Below, piece by piece: positions 23,473-36,000 of a DNA stretch of 64,000 nt. Position 1 is the first letter of the stretch, and each line of letters begins with the position of its first letter. Origin of the DNA: Stenocarpella maydis (taxonomy: Eukaryota > Ascomycota > Sordariomycetes > Diaporthales > Diaporthaceae); the NCBI GenBank assembly GCA_002270565.1, contig NQMI01000028.1, forward strand, positions 62,001 through 126,000, in the 5' to 3' direction. Under the pieces are notes generated by a model. The model was not told the DNA's origin and made no database searches. It saw only the letters and a list, made by a program, of their open reading frames with translations. Position numbers and translations under genes: made by a program.

Positions 23473-26276
23473 TTACAACTTCCCCTTTGGCCCGACTAGC
23501 TCCTCCACCTTGGCAAACTGGTAGTAGAAATCCAGGCTCTGCGGGTTGGCTAAAGTGCCGCTGGGCTTGATCCTCTGGCCAGACACGATCTGCTTGACTG
23601 GAAGCTCCACCTTCTTCATGTTGATGGTTGTCTGGGGAAAGGCAGGACCGATTAGTCAAGACACACCCTGCCACGGCAAACAGGTGAAGATTGACGTGGA
23701 TTCACGTGCACATGAGCGCGCTGGGAGAGAGAGAGGAGGGGGAGGACTCACTGGAATTTCGGGCGTCTCGAATATGTACTTGGGGACATGCCGCTTCGAT
23801 AGGTCCTTCCCGATCGCCGCCCTGATCTCGCCCACGAGGGCCGTGTCGAACCTATGCCCAGGCTTCATCAGCAAGAACAGCATCACCGTCTCATCCTGGT
23901 CCGCCGGCCGCCTCTGGCCCACACAGAGGGAGTCGTGCACACGGTCTGCGAAGCGCCGCTCTATCACCGAGTAGATCTCCGCTGAGCCGAAGCGCACCCC
24001 CGAGGGGTTCAGCACGCCGTCCGCACGGCCCAGGAACGAGATGTTGCCCGTGATTGGGTGGATGACGCAGAAGTCGCCGTGCCTGTGATGATGGGGGAGG
24101 GGTCAGCTAATCTATCTTACAGGGTGGCGCCACACGGCTATAGGACTTGAGGGAAGCAACTCACGCCCACACGTGATCGAAGCGGTTGAAGTACGCAGAG
24201 TGAAACTTGGACCCCGGTGTCGCCACGGGCTCCTTGTCATTCCAGAAGCGGCAGGGCACGTTGGGGAACGCAATCGCTGCCACGAGCTCCCCGGGCGTGC
24301 CGTGCGGGACTTCCTTGCCAGGGCCGTCTGGTAATGTTGAGTCGAAGATGCGCGCATCGGTCCCAAGCGAAGGCCCCTGGGTCCCTCCGACGTAAACCGG
24401 CTCTAGGGGGTTGCAACAACCAAAACATCCGGCCTAATTAGGGATGAAGATCGTCAACGATTGTGCGTCGTGCTGCCCAGGAGGGCTTGCCAGAGGAACT
24501 TACAATGTCCGTACCGCCCGAGCTATGAGGATCGCGATCAGTAAAAGTTTCCAGCTGGAACAGTTGATCTGTGTCTTGGAGGTGCCCCACGAGATCGCGA
24601 AGGGAGAGGATGGGGAGCCACTCACATATTCCCCAGCTGCGTGTGCTTGGGAAACCCTTTGTCATAAAACCACTCAAATAGTTGGTCCGACAAGACCATC
24701 CCCGTGCACGTGACAGTCTGCAGTTTTGACAGGTCGACCATCTCCCTCGGGCTTAGTCCGGCCTTCGCTACCTCAAACAACCACCGTGGGCTCGTGCCAA
24801 ACTTGGTCGCGCCCTGCTCGGCCAGAATCTTGATGAGGACAGTGATGTCGGGCTGGAACGGCGAGCCGTCGTAGAAGACGGACCGCCCCCCCCACAGCAG
24901 CAGGGCGACATTCGCTACATACATTATCCAGCCCGTGGTTGTGTATTGCAACCCGACCGTCTCAGGTCCCTGGCCTTCGTGCAGCCGGCCCTCCTTGAAG
25001 TACGACACCAGCATCCCGCCCTGCGAGTGGGTGATGGCTTTCGGCATGCCGGTCGTCCCCGAGGAAAAGGAGATGAGCGCCGGCTCGTGGAAGGCCGTGC
25101 GGACGAAATCCGGAGGGGGAAGCTGGGTGCTGGCCAGCAGGCTCGAGAGGGTCTCCGCCCTGGCCACGGAACTGATGTCACGCGGCTTGCTGAAGCGAGG
25201 GATGGATATGAGCGACGATAGGGCGTCGCATTCCTCCATCCCCTCAACGATCTCTTTCATCTTTTGGCGGAGGTCGACGATTTTGCCGTTGTACAGCGCC
25301 GCGTCGTCCATGAAGATGAGCTGGTGAGCCCGGTCAGCTCACAGAAGCGGCATGAGAAGGACCCGAAGACGCAGCATATCAACATACCTTTGGGTTCACC
25401 TGCACACCCCGCTGCAGTATCCCCTTGGTCCCCATATCCGTCGAGCTGCTCGAAAAGATGGCCCCGAGCCAGCTGGTGGCCAGCCACACGACAAACGTGT
25501 CGACGCTGTTGGCCGCGACGGCGACGACGCGGTCGCCCTTCCTGACGCCCTTTGTGTGGTACATGGCGGCCGCCAGCGCCGCCGCCCGCCGCCGGAGCTC
25601 CGCCCACGTGCACTCGCGCACCTCGGACCCGCCCTCGCGCACCTCGGTGATGGCGACCCGGGCGTCCTCCTTGTGCAGCCTGGAGCGGTGGTCCCGCGGG
25701 TCCGAGGCGGTGCGCGAGAAGAGGACGTTCTCGGCGAAGCTGAGCTCTACGCCCTCGAACCACCGGGGCACCTGGTCGATGGTGGCGGACTCGTCTACCA
25801 CGCGGGTGTAGCTGCCGCCGTAAATGAGGTTGCTGAACTGGAATAGGTGGTGCCAGAAGTCGGAGCGGTGGTTGATGGAGTAGTCATAGAGCTCGCGGAA
25901 TGTCTTTTTTTGGGGGGTGGATCCGGGTCAGTACCGGGCAGAGAGCGACGCTGGAATGCACATGTACTCCTCAATGAGACGTTGTTCGCCGCGAGGTTAC
26001 AAGCTCACTTGAGCTTGTTAGATGTTGAGTTGAGCCAAGCAGAGCGGTGAGTTCTGGTCCATTGTACCATCACCCAGTCATGACTGCCTGTCTCACCCAG
26101 GGCAGGGCAAAAACCCCATGAAATTAGACAAGGACAATACACAGCAGCAAAATTCCTCATACCTCTAACCTCTGCCCACTCTTGCGGTTGACATCCTGCA
26201 TGAACTCGTACATCAGCGTGCTCTTCGGATCGGGGTGCTCCCACAGCTTCCGTGGGACGGTAACCTGGTTCTCCAT
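23473..26276 (-). CDS. Acetoacetyl-CoA synthetase, seven exons
   Basis: Adenylate-forming enzyme that activates acetoacetate with ATP and CoA in the cytosol. It feeds acetoacetyl-CoA to sterol and lipid synthesis and to ketone-body or leucine use. CDS is complement(join(23473..23631, 23752..24082, 24165..24433, 24504..24522, 24626..25320, 25388..25903, 26163..26276)), 700 aa, the usual family length. Evidence: N-terminal KLWEHPDPKSTLMYEF; RWFEGVELSFAENVLF; the AMP-binding P-loop SFSSGTTGMPKA; GTSPRWLFEVAKAG; then SGGTDI encoded largely by a 19-nt microexon; GDFCVIHP; and the C-terminal KKVELPVKQIVSG segment. All six introns have GT-AG ends and preserve frame. The first, 259 nt, has a purine-rich acceptor (AAAAAAAG), the least certain boundary. 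No inactivating change is seen. Confidence 0.93.
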
Positions 26277-27043
26277 CTTCAGAAACAAATCAAGTTTCCC
26301 CTTGGGCGGTTCCAAGAGAAGAGGAAGAAAATTCTAAAGTGTTATATTAATGAGATAAGAGGGAGAGGGAGAGGGAGAGCAGCGTGTATGACGAGAAACG
26401 TTGGGATTAGGGACTTACCGGAACATCGGGAATTGGGGGTCCTCCGCAGTCCGGGGAAGTGGGGCGCAGGGATAAGATAGTTCAGATAGTTCGACCGCCG
26501 AGGTATTATCCTGCATATACATACTACATAGTACACACTAAATTCCAACATGGCCGTATCCTGCCGAGGGAGTGTGCTTTCAGTCTCGGCTTTTCGAGAT
26601 CAGGGCCGGACAATAACTCTCGTCTTCGGGCCAGTCTCCGCACAAAGCCATCTCACTACATGCACACACCGAGGCCCATGACGAATTTGTGTATATTTTG
26701 CCGAATATGACGGCTCATAATGTCATTCCCTCTCCCCATACTCAAAACATCAGCCAAACACACCGGCAAGTCAATCTGGATATCGTCCATAACTCCAAAG
26801 CAGTATTGCCCCGACCTCGACCGCAGTCTATGATCATGTCCTGTCATATCCACAAAGCGCCGCCCTCGACCCAAATCGACTCCCGCACACGAAACCAGAG
26901 GAGCAGATTTCCCGCCCTTCACCTGTGCTGCCGGTGCAAATCAAGAGACCTTCTTTTTCCATTTCCCGAAAAACATCCCGCGGATACTCTAGCGCATCGA
27001 AACCCACAATCGCAAAAATTCCTCCAGACCAAGGCGGTCACGA
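26277..27043. other. Intergenic region between AACS and TRA1
   Basis: Holds the AACS promoter and the 3' flank of TRA1. It has an A/G-rich tract (GGGAGA repeats near 26,360) but no supported gene, RNA or repeat. Confidence 0.4.
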
Positions 27044-30000
27044 CTAGAGATATGCCTGCCACAGCGCGTCCATCATAGCAAGGTTTATGGGGTTGACAGC
27101 CTTGCTGATCAGGTCGATGACTGTCTGGTTGGCCGGTAGCGTCCCCTCGGGGACCGTCGCGAGGCTGGCCGCCCTCTTGACAATGAGGTCGCAGTTGGTT
27201 TGCACCGTCTCCCTGAGATGTCCCTCATTAAGGTGTGCCATCCTGTGGCTGCTAGTGAACCAGAACATGACCTCATCACGGACAAATAGGGTGAGCGCAT
27301 GCTCGAGCTCGAACTCAGGCTCCGTGAGGCACCGCGCAATTGCCATGATGGAACATCCAAAAACGCCCTCCGTCGCCAACGGGCCCATGAGGGTCTGGAC
27401 GTTGGGTGTGAGACGGAACGGCACCGGCTCGGCCGTGCCGAAGTAAGGCCGGCTGTTGGTCATGGATGACAGGAGCTCGGAGCTCCATATGTTGCCGGTG
27501 CCTCGGGCGATGTGTATCTTTTGAGGGTACCGCTTGTCAATGAACAGGACGTAGGTCATGAACGTCAACGCGGCCAGCTGGTATGAGAAACGGCGCTTAA
27601 ACAGCCAGAAATCGGCATAGTCCACGTATGACCTCTGGAAGTAGTCAAGAGCCACTGTTCGTGGGACCCACTTGTCCTGGATGGCGTTCTGGATTTCCAG
27701 GCGTGCTGTGGCGCTGTGCTCGCCAGTCTTCTGTTGTGGAGTCTTAGACATCTGTTCTCCTGATACGTCATTCGAATGAACAAAACTTACCCCCTTGGAT
27801 TCCCCGAGTGCGCGCAGTTTATCCATGATAAACAGCACGGGATCATCCTTGGACAGACCGTTGCGTCTGCAGTGATCCTCGAAGATACCCTGAAGTGTGA
27901 TATAAGACGTGTCCTCCTGCACTATCCTAATGTGCGGTGCCAGCGGTACCATGATGGGCAGGGTGAATTGCAAGTCGCGACGACGACTCTCCTTCTTCCT
28001 GCTCAGCCTTTGGTTCAGCTGCCGGAACAGCTGGACGATCCTCTCCTCCCGGCGGCAGTGCCTAGCTGCCGGGTGCTGTACTGCGAAGGGGTGGATGCTT
28101 CCGTCGTGGCCTCGGATCTTTAGTCGCCGATGAGACATGCCGATCATGCGAACCAGATCGACCGTGGGAATGAAGCGCTCGATGCGGATGAAGTCCTGGT
28201 TCTTATCCTTGAGCTGCAAGTACTGGCCGGGGACCTCGACCTCGTCGAACTTCTGGTACTTGAACTCGCTCAGGAGCGTCGTGAATGCCTCCAACGACAT
28301 ATGGGGGGTGCGCCTGTCCAGCTTCTCCTCGAATTTGTCCCTCCACTTCCTTAGCTTGTGGATGTACTCGAACATTGTCGGCTTGAAAGTGACAAAGTCT
28401 GCCTCAAATGTCTTCCTTATGTGAGCAGGCAATATCGTCTCAGCAAATCGGGTGATGTTTGTCTCGGTGGCCTGGGGCAGCTTTGTGCCTTTGGCGTACG
28501 AGGTAGGCATGCGGCTGACGTATGCTAGACCGTCGTTAAGTAGAGCCACAATCAGACGGTATGCATCTTCATCCGGCGGGCACTTGAAATGCTTCTGGAT
28601 CTGGTCAACCATGGTCTCCATTGATAGCGCCAGGAGGGGGAAGGCCGTCTTGAGCTGAGACATGATCTCTTCAGTCAATTCCCACGGAAACTTCTTCTGG
28701 CCTGCCTCAGCATGTTGTTCCCCGGGAGCCGGTGTCGAACCGTTGGGCCCTGTCGTGGTAGGCGTGGCCGCCGCGCCATTCGTCTCAGCGCCCTCCGTCT
28801 TAGGTTGGACATTGGCTTCACCGTTGGCAGTAGCAGGCCGTGACCCCGGCGGGTTCCCCTCTTGTTTTGGCGCACCGGGAGCCTCTTGTTTCGGCAGAGC
28901 TGGCGAGCCTGCAGATTTGGCTCCCCCGACCGATTGTTGCCGCTCCCTCTGCTTCTTGGCCTCATGAGTCTTCTTGATGACCATCATGTCCTCCCGGTTG
29001 GTTCGCAACTGGAAGTAGAGGGCCTGGGGATAAGACCTGGCGATCTTCAAGAGTATGGAATGGACCCGCATGGCTTCCTTGTGGCCGAGCCCAGTAAGAA
29101 GCTGAGGAATGAATGTGATCCAGTACCAAGTGGGCGTGTCGCCCTTGAAATCGTCGAACCCGGCGGATATAGTCCCGTTGGCATCATCCATGCTGAGCAG
29201 CCAAAGGATCCTGGCAATGAGCTTCCGCGACTTGGCATTCTTGTAGCTGCCTGCAGCCTGCAGGTACGACGTGAGCGCCTGGCGCGCAGAATTGAGGTCG
29301 GCTGGATCTTCTTTGAATTTGCGATCGTTAAAGTAACCCCATTCGGCCCATGCCTTCGCAGCAGTAATGTCGAAGTACAGAGCTGTGCCGTATGCGTTGT
29401 CGGCTTCATCTTTCTGATTCAGTTTCTCAAGGAACATGCCCTTCAAAGTGTAGAACTCTGCCTTCTGGCCTGCGCTGAAGTATCCGAGGTTGGTGTTGTT
29501 GATGACTTCTAGCCCGCTGTTGAGTTCCTTGGGATTTTGGTAGTGACACTTGGCCTGCTCTCGAAGCTTTAAGAACGCTTCCTGTATCTCGATATTGGGC
29601 AAGGTGTAGATGCGACCAAGCTGGCTGATACAGACATCCGCCAAGTTGTGTTTTCTGGCAACATGGGCAAAGCGGTTAATGATCCATGCTGTCTCGTGGT
29701 ATCCTCGGTACGCATACGAAGAGCCTCCCGAATTCTGGCCCCCTTGAGGAAGAAGTCCGAGATAAGTCTGATTGATGAGGCCGAAGATATGCTGTCGCCA
29801 GGTAACGAGGTCTTGCCAGGCAGTAATGTCGTCCCAAACGTTGGGCAGTCGATCACGCCAACCTCCAAGAAGCAGTTTGAGCTCACTAGACTTGACGTCC
29901 AAGTTCTGCTGGGTTGTTCCCGCAAGACTCGAGCATATGACGCTGGCGTCGTGCAATTCCACCAGTTGCTGGAAGTTCTGAAGCAGGGGGACATGCGCAT

Positions 30001-33000
30001 GCGTAGGCTGCTTGGGCAATTGATGCCACTTGCGTATCGCAAGCTGGATAGCCTCGTCGACGTATCTCTGGAAGTCTGCCTGTGTCTCCTGTTTGTTGTG
30101 AAGCTTGCGCAGCGCCATGAACGCCTGGAAGAAAGACCGACGAGGAGTCGGCGCATCCATCAGGCCCTTGATCATGGCATCGATGTGGTCTCTATTCTCT
30201 TGCGATTGCCACATCTCCGTATTGCGCCATGCACACTCCAAGAGCAGGTCCTGGAGGTGTTCGTGCTTGGCAAAGTCCTGCAGAATATCCCATTGCTGCA
30301 GCTTTTGAGCACACAGAACCCAATGGTCTTCCCAAAGTGTGTATTCAGCCTGAGAGAAAGGTAGAGCACCAGTGCGAGCCTTGACTTGTGCCATCTCATA
30401 CATCTTCTGAGCCTTGTCCCATAGACCATTCTGCTCGTAGGAGAGAGCGCTGTTGGTTTCCAAGAACTGGCATCGACGACGCCATGTGCCGTAGAAGAAG
30501 TCATCCTCCTTCAGATTAGCATAGATCTCTACGAGAGCGTTCAGGTTGCTCTCCTTCACTGTAGGTGGATCCGACGCTTCTAGGTCGATTGCGGCATCCT
30601 CAAGCTGAACAAGTGCTGTGTACCAGGCGTCGAAAGTCTGAGCCGCGTACTTTAGAACGTGTGGAGGAATCCTACACTCAGGAGTCGCCTTGGCAGCACC
30701 CTTGAGCAAGGCCTGGATTACATTTGGACGCTTGTCGAGCTGCCGCTGATGGTAGTCCTTTGTCAACAGCAACACCAGGCCACGCTTAACCTCCTCTCGC
30801 TCTTCCCTTGTCGTTGCAGACCAGTACATTGGGAACAGCGTCTCCCAGAGCTCTTTTCCGAGGTTCGAGTCGACGTGCTGCAGTTGAGTGAGTGGTTCGA
30901 TAATGTCTCGAACCTTGACATCGCCGAGCTCGGACATGAAGCGACGGTGAGCCGCCATGAAAGCCTCGTATTTGTCGTCTGACATTGCCGTTGGCTGTCT
31001 TGGGTCCTTTGCATAGTTGCCGAACAACCGAGAGGCGGGCAAAGTCCGGAAGTCCTCCTGGTGCAGATGAACGCTGCTGTTTGATTCCACGGAACCGAGA
31101 AGTAGTTGGGAAGCCTGAGCCAGCCAAAAAGTCTCACCCAGTGTGTCCCAGTTCTGAGTATTAATGACGTACAACAGGCGTGCGCTGGCAGTCTTGGATA
31201 AGCTCTTATCCAAGAGCGCCATGAAGCGGTTCCGTATGTTGATATCTTGCGCCCGTGTCCCGATCAGGAAAGCATGTTCCATGCGCACAGTAAGCTCGGT
31301 TCTGGTGATCTTGGGGTCCTCATAAATGCGGAGGACCAGGTCCAGGTACTTCGTCAGCATTGTAGTGTCGGCGCGATGCTCAAACGTCAGCATCTTGTGC
31401 AAGACAGCTGTCTTCTCTTTGAGGGTAGGCCATGTTCCCTCGGAGCGGAAGATCCAGCCCTCAACCATTTCTAAAATCTTCTCGCACAGGGGTATATGTA
31501 AGGACTTCTCCACCAGTGTGGCAAGGACACTGAGGAATGGTCTACGGTTGTCACCAAGGATTTCCATTCGCTTTGCAGTAACATCAATAGCCTTGAGCAT
31601 CAAGCCTGTCTGGATTTCGAGGTCGTAGTCGTCCATCTTCGCGGGCGGGTTCTGGTCCGGAGCACGAGGTGCATTTCCTTCATGGCTGATGGCGGTGTAG
31701 TGAGACACATGATCCCTGGCGAGTTTGGACTGCAACGACTTCATGATGGCTGGGATGTGAGGGTCGATGGCAGATGGACGTCGGTTGCCCAGGGACCAAA
31801 GGATGTTGATGCCTGCCACATAATTGGCAGCTGCCATTGTCTCGGTGCCAATGTTGGAAAGGAAAGTGATGACTTCAGACGTCTGTGATTCAGGCTCACC
31901 CTCGGCATCGGCGTCTTCCATCTGCACATCCTCTGCAGCAGTTGGGACGGCATCAAGAATCCTCTTGACTATGGCTCTGGTCTCCCGGCCGTCGTCATAT
32001 TTCGGGTCTGCCATGTGCAGACAGTCCTGCAACTCGGGATTTTCTGACCTCAAACACTTCTCGAGAATCTTCTGGATCTGGCTCATATTCTTCAAGATCC
32101 ACTCATCCGACTTCGAATCCAGGATGATGCGCACCACTTGAAGCGTGTTGATGATGTTCGTGATGAACTTCTCGTCATACCTCTCCTTATTCTCCGGATC
32201 GATGCTGAGGATCTGAGCCGTCTTATCACTGGCGAGAACCACGTCTGTGACATTGGGGAACAGGTCGACGTCGAGATCAGCCCAGTACTCTGGCTGCAGT
32301 AGATTGTGCAGGAGAGCCATGGCCTTCTTGTTGAGCTCTGTGGATATGGAATGGCTGGCCGTGACCGGGACGTCCTTTGCTTTGCTTGAAGGCAACGAAT
32401 ACCGCTCATTTAGCTGGGCGATGAACTCGACCAGGTATTTCACCATCTTCTGCCGCACAGGAGCGGGAATCTGATACTCAGTCTTCTCAGCAGCAGCAGT
32501 CTGCCGGACTGCAGGAGGCGACGAGGTTGAGACTTCATCGAGTTTACGCTTCTTGGCGACGGGTGATACAGACTGGGATGCCATTCGCATAGCGCTCGAG
32601 GTCCTCCCAGTCACACGCCTTTGCTCCCATTCCCAAATCAGCCACATCATGTTGAGAGCAAGGCGTCTGCTCTCGAACGACGGGTTGGGGAAGTTTGCCA
32701 CTTTTCGCAGACACTGAATGATGAGAATGGAGAATTTGTCACGAGTCTCGTAGAACAGGTCCGGGTGCCGGACGAGGAAGTGAAAGATGCTGGTCATCTG
32801 CTGGACATTCTGACCCTCCTCGGAAAGGATACGACGTGGTGCAGCGGACCAGACGGTGTTGCGCTCATTAGGCTGGATAGAACCGCATCTCTTCGGCAGC
32901 ACTGGCGCCATCAACTCCAAAGCCTGCGTCACGAGCGTGCGTCCTTCATTCTGGTTGTTCTTAAGCAATGAGAAATACACCTGCGACACTATCTTTCCCG

Positions 33001-36000
33001 GTGTGTCATAGTGCGCAATGAAGTATGACAGGACGACGTAGGCAGCGTGCTTGTTGATCACATCATCGAGCCTGATGTACGTCCAGCCAAACTTAATTAT
33101 GTCTTTGCGTGCCTCCTGCAAGATGGTGTTGTGATATTTGATGAGGAACGCTGAGAGTTGCAATACTTCCATCCTTGTATGGTCGATTCCCGGCTGGCTG
33201 AGGTCGTCCTGAGGGTCAGCCAGACTGACCTTCCAGATCTTTGTGCTGATGGACTCAATGACAGCCCGATCGATCAGACGATTCGGCCGCTGCTCGGGTT
33301 GGTCCCAATGGCGCATTAGGTCCATTGCCAAGATGGGATTGACAATGTTGTGCAGCAGAAAGAGCTTGGTCTTCTGGGATGCGGTCTTGCCGGCATAAAT
33401 ATCGAGGCACCGCAGGACAATCGACTTCCAAAACTCGACCGAATCATTGCAAATGACTCCTCTGTAGAGGTAAGTGAACAAGCTTTGTGTTTGCCTGACA
33501 TCTTCAGTGGTAACAGAATCGATCAGCGAAAACAAAGCATCGAGATCCTTAGGATTCTGCTCGAGATATTTGGTCATGATCCACGTGGCGTGCTCTACAG
33601 CTTGGTGTGCAGCGAGTCGCAAGGGACCAGGCACCTCGCTGACGCGAAGCTGGCGTTCAAGATCGCTGCTTGCCTGCTTCAACCAGGCGAGCGAGTCCTT
33701 GTTCGCCATCCACGATGTGGCCGAATATTGGCAGAGTGCGTCTAGCATGGTGATGGCGTTGACTACGGAAGTGGATCTCCCAGCACGGTCGTCGACGGGG
33801 ACGTCCTTGCAAGCCTGGACTAAGGCCTGGATGTTCGCTGCTGCATAGTCCCTGAGCGGCCCACTGTCTGCATGACGTAGGACCTGGGCAAAGAAGCGGC
33901 CATACTTGATGTCGCGGATCTTGTTCAACAGCAACTTCCATATCTCCTGGGGGTACCTATTCAAGAACTTGTAGATTGGCTTGCGGAAGGGACTGTGATG
34001 AGTTCGACGCAGCTTTGACTCGAGATCTAATGCCGTCTCAATGATTCGTTCTTTGTAGCCCTCTGCTGCAGCCGGTAGCAGATGGAAAATATTGAAGACC
34101 GCGGCAATGACCTCCATCATTTCATTCTGTTCGAAGAAAGTGAAGGATAGTTGCTGCAACATGTTGCCGTCTGCCAGGTTTTTGACGTGATCAAGGAGGC
34201 GAGTTCCTATCTCAACCTTGAAGTACGAGGTCAGGAGCTTGAGGAGCCTTGCCAAATTGTTGAGACCCTGAAGACTCAGCCTCTTCGCGTCCTGGAGGCT
34301 GGCCAGAACAGGTCTCAAGCCCGACTGCAGCAGATCCTTCGGTAGCTTGTTGTTGATGGCCAGAACAGTCTTCAGTGCTTCATAGGCAGCGTCGATGATG
34401 GGTGTGGGATGCAAATACAGGCACTTGAAGAACGTCGCAACAATCCGAGTCCTCTCTTTGTTTGGCTGATTGGGCTGACTCGGCTTCATGAAATCTTCAA
34501 AATCCATGGCGGTACTAAGGATCTTGATGCAGGACACACGAAGGTTGACAATGTAGTTATGTGTCCGGAACTCGGCGGCTTTGTTGGCGAGCGACTCGTC
34601 GCTGGCCTCAGCGAGTGCCAGTGATTCCATGAGGAGACGGGTCAGATTCTCATCCATCTTCACAAAGTCCTGCTTCAAAGACATGTAGTGTGTCACCGCA
34701 TCGATGTAGCCGATCTGGATTGAAAATGGTAGCGCTCGGAGCGGTTTGGCGTATATCTGCGACAGAAGGCGGTCCCTGTGAGGCTCGAGCAACTCCCAGA
34801 CTTGTGCGTCTGCTGCCTTGGCAATTATATCAAGGCAGCGCTTGGCGGTCTCTCGAACATGCTTGTTCATGTGTGGGAGCTCTTGATTCAAAACATTGCA
34901 AATTTGCGCCATTCGAGGTTGTTTGGGTGGTTGCTGGCCCTTCTCCTGCGGCAGCGGTAAACACTCCTCCTTCTTGATATTTTTCGTGATCCTGTGGAGC
35001 AAGATGTCCAGAGTGTCTTGAGCCGATCGTCTTGTGTTCTCAGGGAGGTCCTGTGGCATGTCCTTCACCACAAATAGTAATGCCTTGATACACTCGCTCT
35101 GTTTCATGGCGATCCAGGTATCTCCGAGATCGACGTCTGTCAGCAGTATGCGGATGCCACAACAACCGCCGGCTTTGGTGAACCATTCTTCCTCATAGCA
35201 ACCATGGCAGAGAACAGAGCCAAGTTGGTGGAAGAAAGTCAGCCGCCCAACATTGTTGGACGACCCAAGTATGATGACGGCGGAATCGTACACCTCTTTG
35301 ATGGCTCGCGTAGCTGCTTCGCGGACATCTGGCTGGTCAGACGCCAGTGACTCGAGGATTGCATCGCAAAGAACCCTAGTATCGAGACACATTGGGCCTT
35401 CGCCAGCGTTCACATCGAACGGGCTTGCGCCTCGTTTGCAGTCCACAAGAGCTCTGCCTACCTCAATGATTGCGAAATGGCGGCAAAGGCCTAACAGGAA
35501 CGCCATGGACTCTTCCTTGAAGTCCGGTAATGAGTTGGCAAACATCATGGCCTTGATGAGTCGCTTGAGCACGTTATCTTGATCCTCCTTGTTCGGAACG
35601 GAGCGCCCACGATCAGATGTCTCGAAGATCGAGAAGTCAGCATCAGTCTTGCGGGCCAGTAAATCCTGCACCTGAAGGCGAACCAGCCTTGGAAGGTCGT
35701 CGGGCAAGTTATCGTAACCAATGCGCAACTTCAGTTGTGCTTTGAGGAAATGGAATGCCTTCTCCTTGTAGAAAGCATCAGACTGTTTGGATGGGCCACC
35801 TTTGACTTGCTTCGGGGCTTCCATCAACTTCTGGATGGCAAGCTGGATGCCCATGTTGATGGGGAACGGCCTCTCCTTCTTGGAACCCAAAAGCCGCAGA
35901 TCAAAGCTTGGGCTGTCATCCACAAATTGCTGGAAGTTCAGCGATATAGCATCTGTCATGTACTTGCGATTCCGGCCGCCGAGCTTCCCGAGTATCCTCA

